Assembly (NCBI RefSeq): GCF_002195995.1
Contig: NZ_NHON01000050.1
Location: 1 to 45,815, forward strand
DNA from: Inquilinus limosus
GTDB lineage: Bacteria; Pseudomonadota; Alphaproteobacteria; DSM-16000; Inquilinaceae
DNA length: 45,815 bases
Direction: 5' to 3'
Each line of letters opens with the position of its first letter. Position 1 is the first letter of the stretch. A program made the translations under genes and the position numbers. Shown piece by piece: positions 14,356 to 22,729 of this stretch. The notes beneath the pieces are model-generated. The model did not search any database, was not told where the DNA came from, and saw nothing but the letters and a program-made list of their open reading frames with translations.

Positions 14356-15309
14356 ATGAGCACCACCAAACCTGCAGCCCCGCCCGCGATGGCAATCGCC
14401 GACTGGCTGCTGCTGATCGCGCTGTCGGTCGTCTGGGGCGGCTCCTTCTTCTTTTCCAAGGTGGCGGTGGCCGAGCTGCCGCCGCTGACCATCGTGCTCG
14501 CCCGGGTCGGGTTGGCGGCCGCGGCGCTGCTGCCGGTGCTGCGGCTGGCCGGCCAGGCCCTGCCGCGGGACCGCGGCACCTGGGCCGCCTTCTTCGGCAT
14601 GGGGATCCTGAACAACCTGATCCCGTTCTGCCTGATCGTCTGGGGCCAGACCCGGATCGGCAGCGGCCTCGCCGCCATCCTCAACGCCACCACGCCGCTG
14701 TTCACCGTGCTGGTCGCCCATGTCCTGACCGCCGACGAGAAGCTGACGCCGAAGCGGCTGGCCGGGGTGCTGCTCGGCCTTGCCGGCGTCGTCGTGCTGA
14801 TCGGCCCGCAGGTGCTGGGCGGGCTCGGCGGCGAGGTGACGGCGCAGGTCGCCATCCTCGGCGCCGCCCTGTCCTACGCCTTCGCCGGCATCTTCGGCCG
14901 CCGCTTCCGCGGCCTGCCGCCGATGGTCACCGCCACCGGCCAGGTCAGCGCCACCAGCCTGATGATGCTGCCGGTCGTCTGCCTGGTCGACCGGCCCTGG
15001 ACCCTGCCGATGCCGAGCGGGACGACCTGGCTGTCGCTGATCGGCCTGGCGCTGCTCAGCACCTCGCTGGCCTATGTCCTCTACTTCAAGCTGCTGGCCC
15101 GGGTCGGCGCCACCAACACGGTGCTGGTGACGCTCTTGATCCCGCCCAGCGCCATGCTGCTCGGCCACCTGGTGCTGGGCGAGGTGCTGGGCGGCCGCGC
15201 CTGGATGGGCATGGCGCTGATCGCGCTCGGCCTGGTCGCGATCGACGGCCGGCTGTTCGCGAAGCTCCGGCGGGCCGTGGGCTCGCCCGGTCAGGCAACC
15301 TCGTCATAG
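14356..15309 (+). CDS. EamA-family (DMT) transporter
   Basis: A 317-residue ten-helix transporter with two EamA repeats: IALSVVWGGSFFFSKVAVAELPPLTIVLARVGLAA at the start of repeat 1, then IWGQTRIGSGLAAILNATTPLFTVLVAHVL, and LALLSTSLAYVLYFKLLARVGATNTVLVTLLIPPSAMLLGHLVLGE in repeat 2. It is not closely similar to the DMT protein at 4455. The last 19 bases overlap the end of convergent aroA. The substrate is unknown; family members export amino acids, purines or drugs. Confidence 0.93.
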   Translation: MSTTKPAAPPAMAIADWLLLIALSVVWGGSFFFSKVAVAELPPLTIVLARVGLAAAALLPVLRLAGQALPRDRGTWAAFFGMGILNNLIPFCLIVWGQTRIGSGLAAILNATTPLFTVLVAHVLTADEKLTPKRLAGVLLGLAGVVVLIGPQVLGGLGGEVTAQVAILGAALSYAFAGIFGRRFRGLPPMVTATGQVSATSLMMLPVVCLVDRPWTLPMPSGTTWLSLIGLALLSTSLAYVLYFKLLARVGATNTVLVTLLIPPSAMLLGHLVLGEVLGGRAWMGMALIALGLVAIDGRLFAKLRRAVGSPGQATSS

Positions 15310-16556
15310 GTCACGCCCAGCGACGCCAGCGCATCCCAATAGGCGGGATAGGTCTTGGCCACGCAGCCGGGGTCGAGGATGGTGATGCCGCCGATCTTCA
15401 GCCCGGCCAAAGCGAAGCTCATGGCGATGCGGTGGTCGGCATAGGTCTCGATCCGGGTCGGCAGCACCTGGCCGGCCAAAGTGGGGTCTGAGGCGACGAT
15501 CAAATCGTCGCCCTCCTCGCGGCCCAGGCCGGGGCGGATGCGCGACAGCTCGGTCGCCAGCGCGGCGACGCGGTCGCATTCCTTGACCCGGAGATTGGCG
15601 ATGCCGGTGAAGCGCACCGGATTCTGGTTGAACGCCGCCAGCACCGCCAGGGTCGGCACCGCATCCTGCATCTGCGACCCGTCGATCACGGCCGGCAGGT
15701 GCGGGAACTGCGCGATCAGCGCCTGCGCCTTGGCGTCCGGCTGGGTGAAGGCCGCGGCCGGCACGCCCAGGTCGATGGCGCCGCCGGTCAGCACCTCGGC
15801 GCCCCACAGATAGGTCGCGGCGGAGGCGTCGGGCTCGATCACATGGTCGGCGGCGCGGTAGCCGGTCGGCTGCACCCGCCAGGTCGCTTCGTCGACCTGC
15901 TCGACCTCGGCGCCGAAGGCGCGCATCGCCGCCACCGTCAGGTCGACATAGCCGCGGGCGCCGATCTCCTTGCCCGTCAGCGCCACCTCGACCGGCCCGG
16001 TGCCGCAGGCGGCGGCCATCAGCAGGGCGGAGATGTACTGGCTGGACAGGCCGCCATCGATCCCGACCCGGCCCGGCGCGAAGGGGCCGTGGCCGCGCAC
16101 CGTGACCGGCGGGTATCCGCCCGTGTCGGTGATGTCGATGCCGAGCGAGCGCAACGCCTGCACCAGCGGGCCGATCGGCCGCTTGCGCATATGGGCGTCG
16201 CCGTCGACCACCACGGTGCCGTCGACCATGGTGACGGCGGCGGTCAGGAAGCGCGTGGCGGTGCCGGCATTGCCCAGGAACAGCGGCACAGCCGGGGCCT
16301 GCAGCCGGCCGGTGCCGGTAACAACGAAGCTGGTGTCGTCCGGCTCCTCCACCGTCACGCCCATGGCGCGCAGGGCGGCGGCCATCAGCTTGGTGTCGTC
16401 GCTCTTCAGCGCGCCGGTCAGGCGGCTGGTGCCGCGGGCCAGCGCCGCCAGCAGCAGGACGCGATTGGTGATCGACTTCGACCCCGGCGGGGTGACCCTT
16501 CCGGTCAGCGGCCGGCCCGGCGCCTTGATCGTCAAACCGTTTGCGCGCGCATCCAT
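15291..16556 (-). CDS. aroA: 3-phosphoshikimate 1-carboxyvinyltransferase (EPSP synthase)
   Basis: A 421-residue enzyme transferring enolpyruvate from PEP to shikimate-3-phosphate. Family signatures are PPGSKSITNRVLLLAALA near the N-terminus, FLGNAGTATRFLTAA (residues 93-107), DGDAHMRKRPIGPLVQAL, GGLSSQYISALLMAA, IEPDASAATYLWGA, NLRVKECDRVAALATELSR and ETYADHRIAMSFALAG. The GNAGTATRF form resembles fungal AROM-type class I sequences more than the E. coli GNAGTAMRP form; Phe103 replaces the usual Pro. It stands alone, away from cmk and rpsA, so the genome may hold another copy. It converges on a DMT gene. Confidence 0.95.
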   Translation of the reverse strand: MDARANGLTIKAPGRPLTGRVTPPGSKSITNRVLLLAALARGTSRLTGALKSDDTKLMAAALRAMGVTVEEPDDTSFVVTGTGRLQAPAVPLFLGNAGTATRFLTAAVTMVDGTVVVDGDAHMRKRPIGPLVQALRSLGIDITDTGGYPPVTVRGHGPFAPGRVGIDGGLSSQYISALLMAAACGTGPVEVALTGKEIGARGYVDLTVAAMRAFGAEVEQVDEATWRVQPTGYRAADHVIEPDASAATYLWGAEVLTGGAIDLGVPAAAFTQPDAKAQALIAQFPHLPAVIDGSQMQDAVPTLAVLAAFNQNPVRFTGIANLRVKECDRVAALATELSRIRPGLGREEGDDLIVASDPTLAGQVLPTRIETYADHRIAMSFALAGLKIGGITILDPGCVAKTYPAYWDALASLGVTYDEVA

Positions 16557-16629
16557 GGCCGCCGTCCAACTCTCTCGGGTGATATGCCTGTCCTAGCGGT
16601 CCGCGCGGGTTTCAACCAGTGCGATCGGC

Positions 16630-16974
16630 TCATTCGAGCCATTCGGTGATGAAGCTGCCGTTCTCATGGATGTCGATGGTCTGCAGGGGCCCTGGGCCGG
16701 GATTGATGAATTTGTGCGGTGTGTTCGGCGGCACCACCACGATCTGCCCGGCCTCGGCCAGGATTTCCCGGTCGCCCAGGGTGAACAGGACGCGGCCGGC
16801 GCGGATGATGAAGGTCTCGGGGTAGGGGTGGCGATGCAGCTTCGGTCCGCCGCCCGGCTCGGCCCGGTCGAAGAAGATCACCGAGACATTAGCGCCGCGC
16901 TTGCCGAGCTGGATCTCGCCATGCCAGCGCTCGGCATCCTCGGCCCATTCGCGGCGGTCGATGACGGGGTTCAT
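16630..16974 (-). CDS. Single-domain cupin protein
   Basis: A 114-residue beta-barrel protein. Cupin motif 1 appears as KLHRHPYPETFIIRAGRVLFTLGD, with metal-binding histidines and a glutamate, and motif 2 as AGQIVVVPPNTPHKFINPG. The metal site looks complete, so it is either a small dioxygenase/isomerase or a ligand-binding protein. ATG 16974 has GGGAG about 9 bases upstream. A longer frame upstream runs through repeat A3 and is not credible. It is separated from aroA by about 73 bases and may or may not share its transcript. Confidence 0.88.
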   Translation of the reverse strand: MNPVIDRREWAEDAERWHGEIQLGKRGANVSVIFFDRAEPGGGPKLHRHPYPETFIIRAGRVLFTLGDREILAEAGQIVVVPPNTPHKFINPGPGPLQTIDIHENGSFITEWLE

Positions 16975-17018
16975 GGCGATCTCCCTTGGTTCGGCTGCGC
17001 TCTGATTCCATTTCAACA

Positions 17019-17123
17019 CCGTCATGGCGAGGAGCGAAGCACCCCATTGAGTCCAGGGGGCCATCCAGGGGCCAGTGCGAGCCGCCCTGGATGGCCACGC
17101 CCCTGCGGGGCTCGCCATGACGG
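17019..17123. repeat. Family A palindromic repeat, copy A3
   Basis: A 105-base imperfect palindrome with ends CCGTCATGGCGAG and CTCGCCATGACGG. The left inner part differs from A1 and A2 (GGAGCGAAGCACCCC), so the copy looks recombined or longer. It sits between the cupin gene and the end of the LysR gene. Confidence 0.85.
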
Positions 17124-17153
17124 TTCTAGAACGGGCACAACTTATTCTTGATC

Positions 17154-18062
17154 CTACATCCCCGGCCCGAGCGTGCGGGCCTCGCCCAGCAGCCAGTCGC
17201 GGAAGGCGACCAGGCCGGGCCGCGGCACCCGGTCCGCCGCCGCCGTGAACCAGTAGCCGTGCCGGCTGTGGAAGCCCAGCCCCGCCGGATTGATCAATCG
17301 ACCGGTCAGCAATTCCTCGCCGATCAGGCAGCGCGGCACCAGGGCCAAGCCCTGGCCGGCGATGGCGGCGCGGATCACCAGCGCGTAGAAGCCGAAATGC
17401 ACCATATGCGCCGGGGTGAAATCCGCCAGCCCCTGGGCCTCGGCGAACTCGCCCCAGCGCAGCGGCGTGTGGCGGTGGTCCAGCACGGTGTAGCGGCGGA
17501 CGTCCTCGGCCGCAGCGATGCCGCCCATCCGCGCCAGCAGCGCCGGCGCGCCGACCAGCGCGACATTGCGGCCGAACAGGTACTCCGCCTGCTGGCCCGG
17601 CCAGTCGCCCTCGCCGAAGCGGAACACGCCGTCGGCCTCCTCGACCGTGTCGCCGGTGGCCTGGGTGGTGAACTGGACGTCGAGCTCCGGCTGCGCCTTG
17701 GCCAGCAGCGACAGCCGCGGCACCAGCCAGCGGTCGCCGAGGATCGGCAGCACATGCAACCGGATGGCGTTGGGCGACCCGCGCAGCGCCGCGATCCGCC
17801 CGGCTGCCGTCTCCAGCGCCCCCAGTGCGATCCGCGCCTGCTCGACATAGATCCGCCCGGCGGGGGTCGGCACCAGGCCGCGGCCGGTGCGGGCGAACAG
17901 GGCCATGCCCGCGATCTCCTCCAGGCTGCGCAGCTGCTTGCTGACCGCGCTCTGGGTCAGGTGCACGCTCTTCGCGGCCTCGGAGGCCGAGCCGTGCTCG
18001 ACCAGCGCGGCCAGGACGCGCAAGGCGGTGGTGGAGGGCAGGGGAGCCGGCTTCGGCGACAT
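17154..18062 (-). CDS. LysR-family regulator (GcvA/AmpR-like), divergent from the argH-like/ABC unit
   Basis: A 302-residue LysR protein with the N-terminal helix-turn-helix STTALRVLAALVEHGSASEAAKSVHLTQSAVSKQLRSLEEIAG and FARTGRGLVPTPAGRIYVEQAR. The effector domain contains IRLHVLPILGDRWLVPRLSLLAKAQPELDVQF and RAAIAGQGLALVPRCLIGEELLTGRLINP, the pattern of GcvA-type regulators. ATG 18062 or ATG 18080 could start it; neither has a clear ribosome-binding site. It is divergent from the argininosuccinate-lyase-like gene by 126 bases, so it is the likely regulator of that cluster. Confidence 0.92.
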   Translation of the reverse strand: MSPKPAPLPSTTALRVLAALVEHGSASEAAKSVHLTQSAVSKQLRSLEEIAGMALFARTGRGLVPTPAGRIYVEQARIALGALETAAGRIAALRGSPNAIRLHVLPILGDRWLVPRLSLLAKAQPELDVQFTTQATGDTVEEADGVFRFGEGDWPGQQAEYLFGRNVALVGAPALLARMGGIAAAEDVRRYTVLDHRHTPLRWGEFAEAQGLADFTPAHMVHFGFYALVIRAAIAGQGLALVPRCLIGEELLTGRLINPAGLGFHSRHGYWFTAAADRVPRPGLVAFRDWLLGEARTLGPGM

Positions 18063-18121
18063 CTCTCGGGCTATGACCATTCGGACTGGCGCGCACGATA
18101 TTCCATTCCGGACTATCGCGG

Positions 18122-18134
18122 GGAAATCATTTCC
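18122..18134. promoter_or_regulatory. Perfect inverted repeat in the LysR/argH-like intergenic region
   Basis: GGAAAT-C-ATTTCC is a perfect 6-base dyad about 55 bases before the argH-like start. The dyad and the divergent setting suit a LysR binding site, but this is unproven. Confidence 0.4.
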
Positions 18135-18188
18135 ATTGTGGCGCCGGGGTGGTCTCGGCAGCATCCCTTGCCGAACAGGGAGCCGAGC

Positions 18189-19613
18189 ATGACCGAACCG
18201 ACCCGCCTCTGGGGCGCCCGCTTCCGCGCCGCGCCCGCGCCGGAGCTGATGGCCCTGTCGCGCTCCGACGCCAGCCATTTCCGCCTCGCCCCCTACGACC
18301 TCGCCGCCTCCGCCGCCCATGCGCGCGAGTTGGTGCGCGCCGGCATCCTGACCGCGGCCGAAGGCGAGACCATCGCCGCGGCGCTGATCGAGCTGGCGCG
18401 CGACACCGCCACCGGCACGGTGCGGCCGAACCAGGGCGACGAGGACGTGCACACCTTCCTCGAGCGCGCGCTGACCGAGCGGCTCGGCACTCTCGGCGGC
18501 AAGCTGCGCGCCGGCCGGTCGCGCAATGACCAGGCCGCCAACGACCTGAAGCTGTATCTGCGTGACGTCGCCCGCCGCTTGGCCGGCCATGTCATGCTGC
18601 TGCAGCAGGCGCTGGTGGCGCAGGCCGAGGCGCATGTGGCGACGCTGGCGCCGGGCTTCACCCATCTGCAGCCGGCCCAGCCGGTCACCTTCGCCCACCA
18701 GCTGCTGGCCCACGCCCAGACCTTCGCCCGCGACGTCGAGCGGCTGCAGGACTGGGACCGCCGCAGCGCCCGGTCGCCGCTCGGCGCCGCCGCGCTCGCC
18801 GGCTCCGCCATCGCGCTGCGGCCTGACCTGTCGGCGGCCGAGCTGGGCTATGACGGCCCCTGCGAGAACTCGATCGACGCGGTCGGCAGCCGCGACCATG
18901 TGGCCGAGTTCCTGTTCGTCGCCGCGATGCTGTCGGTGCACCTGTCGCGGCTGGCGGAGGAGGTGTTCCTGTGGTCGTCGCGCCAATTCCGCTGGGTCGA
19001 GCTGGACGATGCCTACGCCACCGGCTCCTCGATCATGCCGCAGAAGAAGAACGCCGACATCGCCGAGCTGACGCGCGGCCGGGCGTCGCGGCTGATCGGC
19101 GGGCTGACGGCGATGCTGACGGCGCTGAAGGGCCTGCCCTTCGCCTATAACCGCGACCTGGCCGAGGACAAGCGTGCCGCCTTCGAGGCGGTCGACACGC
19201 TGGACGCCGTGCTGCCGGCGATGGCCGGGATGCTGCGCACGATGCGGGTCAATGTCGACACGCTGAAGCGCCAGTCGGTCGAGGGCTTCACCCTGGCGAC
19301 CGAGGTGGCGGACTGGCTGTCGCGCCGCGGCGTGCCCTTCTCCGAGGCGCATGAGATCACCGGCGCCCTGGTCCGCCACTGCGAGGACCGCGGCATCGGA
19401 CTGCAGGACCTGGCGGATGCCGACCTGGCGGCGGTCGACCCGCGGCTGACGCCGGAGATCCGGTCCTGCCTGACGCCGGAAGCCGCGGTGGCGGCCCGCA
19501 GCGGCCATGGCGGCACCGCCCCGGAACGGGTGCGCGAGCAGCTGGCCCGCCTGCGCGAGCTTCTGGTCGAGCAGGACAGCTGGGCCCAGGCCTATGATGG
19601 CCCGCGCGGCTGA
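18189..19613 (+). CDS. argH: Argininosuccinate lyase homologue (possibly catabolic paralogue)
   Basis: A 474-residue member of the fumarase/aspartase superfamily, closest in motifs to argininosuccinate lyase: DEDVHTFLERALTERLG, GKLRAGRSRNDQAANDLKLYLRD, PGFTHLQPAQPVTFAHQLLAH (catalytic His159), GPCENSIDAVGSRDHVAEFLF and the mobile loop GSSIMPQKKNADIAEL (catalytic Ser281). Most ArgH proteins have KKNP where this has KKNA (residue 289). It leads an apparent operon with an amino-acid ABC transporter and is divergent from a LysR gene, unlike biosynthetic argH. It may cleave an imported N-succinyl-type amino acid, as the related EDDS lyase does, or serve arginine metabolism. Confidence 0.88.
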   Translation: MTEPTRLWGARFRAAPAPELMALSRSDASHFRLAPYDLAASAAHARELVRAGILTAAEGETIAAALIELARDTATGTVRPNQGDEDVHTFLERALTERLGTLGGKLRAGRSRNDQAANDLKLYLRDVARRLAGHVMLLQQALVAQAEAHVATLAPGFTHLQPAQPVTFAHQLLAHAQTFARDVERLQDWDRRSARSPLGAAALAGSAIALRPDLSAAELGYDGPCENSIDAVGSRDHVAEFLFVAAMLSVHLSRLAEEVFLWSSRQFRWVELDDAYATGSSIMPQKKNADIAELTRGRASRLIGGLTAMLTALKGLPFAYNRDLAEDKRAAFEAVDTLDAVLPAMAGMLRTMRVNVDTLKRQSVEGFTLATEVADWLSRRGVPFSEAHEITGALVRHCEDRGIGLQDLADADLAAVDPRLTPEIRSCLTPEAAVAARSGHGGTAPERVREQLARLRELLVEQDSWAQAYDGPRG

Positions 19614-19625
19614 ACGGAGGGGCGC

Positions 19626-20525
19626 ATGACCGACACGACGGCGACCACGGGCACCTCGCCCTATTCGATCGCCCATCTGCGCCACGTGCCGCGCAGGCAC
19701 TATGGCCGCTGGGTCGCGGCGGCGCTGATCCTGCTGGCCCTGGTGGCGATCGTGAAAGCCTTCGCCGAGGGCCAGATCGCCTGGCCCGTCGTCGGGCAGT
19801 TCTTCACCGCGCCGGCGATCCTCTCCGGCCTCGGCAACACCATCCTCATGACGGTCTGCGCCATGGCGCTGGGCATCGCGCTCGGCGTCGTGTTCGCCAT
19901 CATGGTGATGTCGCCCAACCCGGTGCTGAAGACCGTCGCGGTCGGCTACATCTGGTTCTTCCGCGGCACGCCGCTGCTGCTCCAGTTGCTGCTGTGGTTC
20001 AACCTGGCGCTGGTGTTCCCGGTGATCGGCATTCCCGGCCTGTTCGAGGGACGGACGGTCGACCTGATCACGCCCTTCGTGGCGACGCTGCTGGGCCTCG
20101 GCATCAACCAGGGCGCCTATACCGCCGAGGTGGTGCGCGGCGGCATCCTGTCGGTCGATCTCGGCCAGACCGAGGCGGCCAAGGCGATCGGCATGACCCG
20201 GCTGGTGGCGCTGCGCCGGATCGTGCTGCCGCAGGCGATGCGGGTGATCATCCCGCCGGTCGGCAACGAGGTGATCAGCATGGTCAAGCTGACCTCGGTC
20301 GCCAGCGTCATCCAGTACGCCGAGATGCTGCGCAACGCCCAGACCATCTACTACGCCAACGCCCGGGTGATCGAACTGCTGATCGTCGCCGCGATCTGGT
20401 ATCTGGTGGTGGTGACCGTGCTCAGCATCGGCCAGCACTTCCTGGAGAAGCATTTTTCCCGCGGCCGCGGTGACCGGCGCGGCAAACGCGCCGCCGCGGC
20501 GCTCGACCAGCCGAAGGAGGCCTGA
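19626..20525 (+). CDS. Polar amino-acid ABC transporter permease
   Basis: A 299-residue membrane protein of the HisM/GlnP type. It has an N-terminal cytoplasmic segment (PYSIAHLRHVPRRHYGRW), then helices including VAAALILLALVAIVKAF, FTAPAILSGLGNTILMTVCAMALGIALGVVFAIMVMS, WFFRGTPLLLQLLLWFNLALVF and a C-terminal helix before a basic tail. The EAA loop that contacts the ATPase is EAAKAIGMTRLVALRRIVLPQAMRVIIPP. Only one permease gene is present, so it should act as a homodimer. It starts 12 bases after the argH-like gene and ends 3 bases before the ATPase gene. Confidence 0.95.
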   Translation: MTDTTATTGTSPYSIAHLRHVPRRHYGRWVAAALILLALVAIVKAFAEGQIAWPVVGQFFTAPAILSGLGNTILMTVCAMALGIALGVVFAIMVMSPNPVLKTVAVGYIWFFRGTPLLLQLLLWFNLALVFPVIGIPGLFEGRTVDLITPFVATLLGLGINQGAYTAEVVRGGILSVDLGQTEAAKAIGMTRLVALRRIVLPQAMRVIIPPVGNEVISMVKLTSVASVIQYAEMLRNAQTIYYANARVIELLIVAAIWYLVVVTVLSIGQHFLEKHFSRGRGDRRGKRAAAALDQPKEA

Positions 20526-20528
20526 GCC

Positions 20529-21293
20529 ATGCCGCCGATGGTGGTCGCCGCCGAGGTTCACAAGCATTTCGGGTCGCTGCACGCGCTGCAGGGCGTGTCG
20601 CTGGAGGTCGAGCGCGGCGAGGTGCTGTGCATCATCGGCCCCTCCGGCTCGGGCAAGAGCACGCTGCTGCGCTGCATCAACCAGCTGGAGAGCGTCGATG
20701 GCGGCGCCGTCTGGGTCGATGGCGAGCTGGCCGGATACCGGCGCGAGGGCGACGCGCTCTATGCCCTGACCGACCGCGAGGTGGCGCGCCAGCGCCTGGC
20801 CAGCGGCATGGTGTTCCAGCGCTTCAACCTGTTCGCGCACCTGACCGTGCTGGCCAACATCATCGAAGGCCCGGTCACGGTGCAGAAGCGGCCGAAGGCC
20901 GAGGCGGTGGCCGAGGCCATGGCCCTGCTGCAGCGCGTCGGCCTGGCCGACAAGCGCGACGCCTATCCGGCCGAGCTGTCCGGCGGCCAGCAGCAGCGCA
21001 TCGCCATCGCCCGCGCTTTGGCGATGAAGCCGAAGCTGATGCTGTTCGACGAGCCGACCTCGGCTCTCGACCCCGAGCTGGTGGGCGAGGTGCTGGCGGT
21101 GATGCGCGACCTCGCCGCCAGCGGCATGACCATGATCGTGGTGACGCATGAGCTGGGCTTCGCCCGCGAGGTCGCCGGCCGGGTCGTGTTCATGGACCGC
21201 GGCCGGATCGTCGAGATGGGGCCGCCGCAGCAGGTGCTGGGCAGCCCGCGCGAGGCGCGCACCCGCGACTTCATCGCCGCCGTCCTGTCGTGA
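20529..21293 (+). CDS. Polar amino-acid ABC transporter ATPase
   Basis: A 254-residue ATP-binding subunit of the HisP/GlnQ type. Walker A is GPSGSGKST (37-45), the Q-loop is in [19 protein letters not shown], the signature is [17 protein letters not shown], Walker B is [20 protein letters not shown] and the switch histidine is in [16 protein letters not shown]. All catalytic positions are intact. It energises uptake by the permease encoded 3 bases upstream; the binding-protein gene follows after 34 bases. Confidence 0.96.
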   Translation: MPPMVVAAEVHKHFGSLHALQGVSLEVERGEVLCIIGPSGSGKSTLLRCINQLESVDGGAVWVDGELAGYRREGDALYALTDREVARQRLASGMVFQRFNLFAHLTVLANIIEGPVTVQKRPKAEAVAEAMALLQRVGLADKRDAYPAELSGGQQQRIAIARALAMKPKLMLFDEPTSALDPELVGEVLAVMRDLAASGMTMIVVTHELGFAREVAGRVVFMDRGRIVEMGPPQQVLGSPREARTRDFIAAVLS

Positions 21294-21327
21294 CCGGCGG
21301 ACTCGGTAAAACAACAGGAGAGGCTCC

Positions 21328-22158
21328 ATGACCCGTATCGCCCTGCTCGCCGCCGTGGCGTCCGTCGCCGCGCTCGCCGTGACCTCCGCCTCGGCCCAGG
21401 CCGTGCCCGACCGGATCAAGCAGGCCGGCAAGATCGTCATCGGCACCAACAACAACTACCCGCCGATCATCTTCAAGGACCCGGCGACCAACGAGCTGCA
21501 GGGCGTCGACATCGACCTCGGCAAGGCGATCGCCAAGCAGCTCGGCGTCGAGGCCGAGTTCCAGGAGATCGCCTTCGCCCAGATGCTGCCGTCGCTGCAG
21601 ACCGGCCGCATCGACATCGTCATGGCGGGGATGAGCGACACGCCGGCGCGGCGCGACATCGCCGATTTCGTCGACTACATGAAGTCGGGCGCGCAATTCT
21701 ACACGATCACGGCCCTGGCCGATCAGATCAAGTCGACCGACGACCTGTGCGGCAAGACCGTGGGCGCCAGCCGCTCGACCAACTGGCCGCAGCAGATCGG
21801 CGAGTGGAGCGACGCCAACTGCGTGGCCAAGGGCAAGCCGGCGATCAATGTGGTCGGCACCGAGGGCTCGGCCGATGCCCGCACCCAGCTGAAGACCCAG
21901 CGCCTGCAGGCCGCGGCCCAGGGCAACGAGACGCTGCCCTATTTCCAGCAGCTGGAGCCAAACACCTATGTGCCGATCGGCGCGGCGTTCACGGAGTCCC
22001 TGGTCGGCATCCCGGTGCTGAAATCCGACCCGCAGCTGCGCGACGCGGTCAAGGCCGCGGTGGAGAAGCTGCAGGCCGACGGCACCTACGACCAGATCCT
22101 GGCCAAGTACGGCCTGCAGGCGAACAAACTGCCGGCGGCGCTGAACCAGGGGCAGTGA
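21328..22158 (+). CDS. Polar amino-acid ABC transporter periplasmic binding protein
   Basis: A 276-residue family-3 solute-binding protein with a cleavable signal (TRIALLAAVASVAALAVTSASAQA). The mature protein has the family start VPDRIKQAGKIVIGTNNNYPPIIF and the signature GVDIDLGKAIAKQLGVEAEFQEIAFAQMLPSLQTGRIDIVMAGMSDTPARR. The ligand-contact segments are NNNYPP and the ARR of TPARRDI, consistent with an alpha-amino-acid ligand. Two cysteines (DLCGKT and DANCVAK) may form a disulfide. An AGGAGAGG ribosome-binding site precedes ATG 21328. It is the last gene of the operon, although the binding protein is often first in such operons. Confidence 0.95.
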   Translation: MTRIALLAAVASVAALAVTSASAQAVPDRIKQAGKIVIGTNNNYPPIIFKDPATNELQGVDIDLGKAIAKQLGVEAEFQEIAFAQMLPSLQTGRIDIVMAGMSDTPARRDIADFVDYMKSGAQFYTITALADQIKSTDDLCGKTVGASRSTNWPQQIGEWSDANCVAKGKPAINVVGTEGSADARTQLKTQRLQAAAQGNETLPYFQQLEPNTYVPIGAAFTESLVGIPVLKSDPQLRDAVKAAVEKLQADGTYDQILAKYGLQANKLPAALNQGQ

Positions 22159-22209
22159 GGGGCTGGGGGCGTCTTGTACTGACGGCGGGCGGCCCGCATC
22201 ATGGCGCGA

Positions 22210-22229
22210 GGCGGAGCGGCCGCTCCGCC
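22210..22229. promoter_or_regulatory. Perfect 20-base palindrome before the zinc-ribbon gene
   Basis: GGCGGAGCGGCCGCTCCGCC is its own reverse complement and ends 18 bases before ATG 22248. It could be a dimer-binding operator, or an intrinsic-terminator-like stem for the ABC operon; no U-run follows. Confidence 0.5.
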
Positions 22230-22247
22230 CGCTTCAGGGCGACCGCC

Positions 22248-22601
22248 ATGGCCAAGACCCTCTATTGCTGGCGTTGCCGGGCCGAGGTCCCGATGCTGGA
22301 CGAGCACGAATGGGCTGAGGTCTATCCGGCTCTGAGCGATCCTATCCGGCGGATCAAGGACTACAGGGCGCTTCACAGCGCGAGCCTGGCGGAAGCCAAG
22401 CGGCATATTTCCGGAACGGGCGCGCTGGACCGTTATTTCGCGCTGACCGGCTACCGCGAAACCGACCCCGACGCGCTTTGGCATCACCGGCTCTCGCTGT
22501 TCGGCCCACCCTGCGGCGCCTGCGGCAAGCCGCTGCGGACGCCCCGGGCGAAGCTCTGCGCGGAATGCGGCGCGCCGACGACGCTCGACCAAGGACACTG
22601 A
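22248..22601 (+). CDS. Small zinc-ribbon protein of unknown function
   Basis: A 117-residue protein with an N-terminal Cys pair (YCWRC, Cys7 and Cys10) and two C-terminal pairs (CGAC, Cys89/92, and CAEC, Cys104/107), which look like a zinc ribbon. The middle is helical and charged (DPIRRIKDYRALHSASLAEAKRHI, LDRYFALTGYRETDPDALWHHRLSLFGPP). I do not recognise a named family. ATG 22248 was chosen because translation before it belongs to another frame of the binding-protein gene. Cysteine spacing and codon use support a real gene. Confidence 0.78.
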   Translation: MAKTLYCWRCRAEVPMLDEHEWAEVYPALSDPIRRIKDYRALHSASLAEAKRHISGTGALDRYFALTGYRETDPDALWHHRLSLFGPPCGACGKPLRTPRAKLCAECGAPTTLDQGH

Positions 22602-22620
22602 GGTCGCCAGCCAATCCACA

Positions 22621-22705
22621 CCGTCATGGCGAGCCCCGCAGGGGCGTGGCCATCCAGCGGCACCGTCCTCTGGATGGCCACGTCGCTTCGCGCCTCGCCA
22701 TGACG
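22621..22705. repeat. Family A palindromic repeat, copy A2
   Basis: An 85-base palindrome with ends CCGTCATGGCGAG and CTCGCCATGACG and an inner GGCCATCCAG/CTGGATGGCC pair. It is closely similar to A1 (4252-4337) throughout, with paired changes on both arms. Copy D2 of another family follows 25 bases later. Confidence 0.9.
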
Positions 22706-22729
22706 TGTTTGGTAGTCTTCTCTTCTTAC

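Noticed and set aside
14356-16974. A glyphosate-resistance cassette (aroA, transporter and cupin)
   Set aside because: The genes converge or are only loosely linked, and the aroA variation occurs naturally in sensitive fungal enzymes. There is no evidence for such a cassette.
17154-21455. A minus-strand open frame of more than 1400 codons across the argH-like and ABC genes
   Set aside because: Only its first-transcribed-last 302 codons (the LysR protein) look like a protein. The rest is His/Gln/Arg-rich shadow coding opposite well-supported plus-strand genes, a common effect of high GC.
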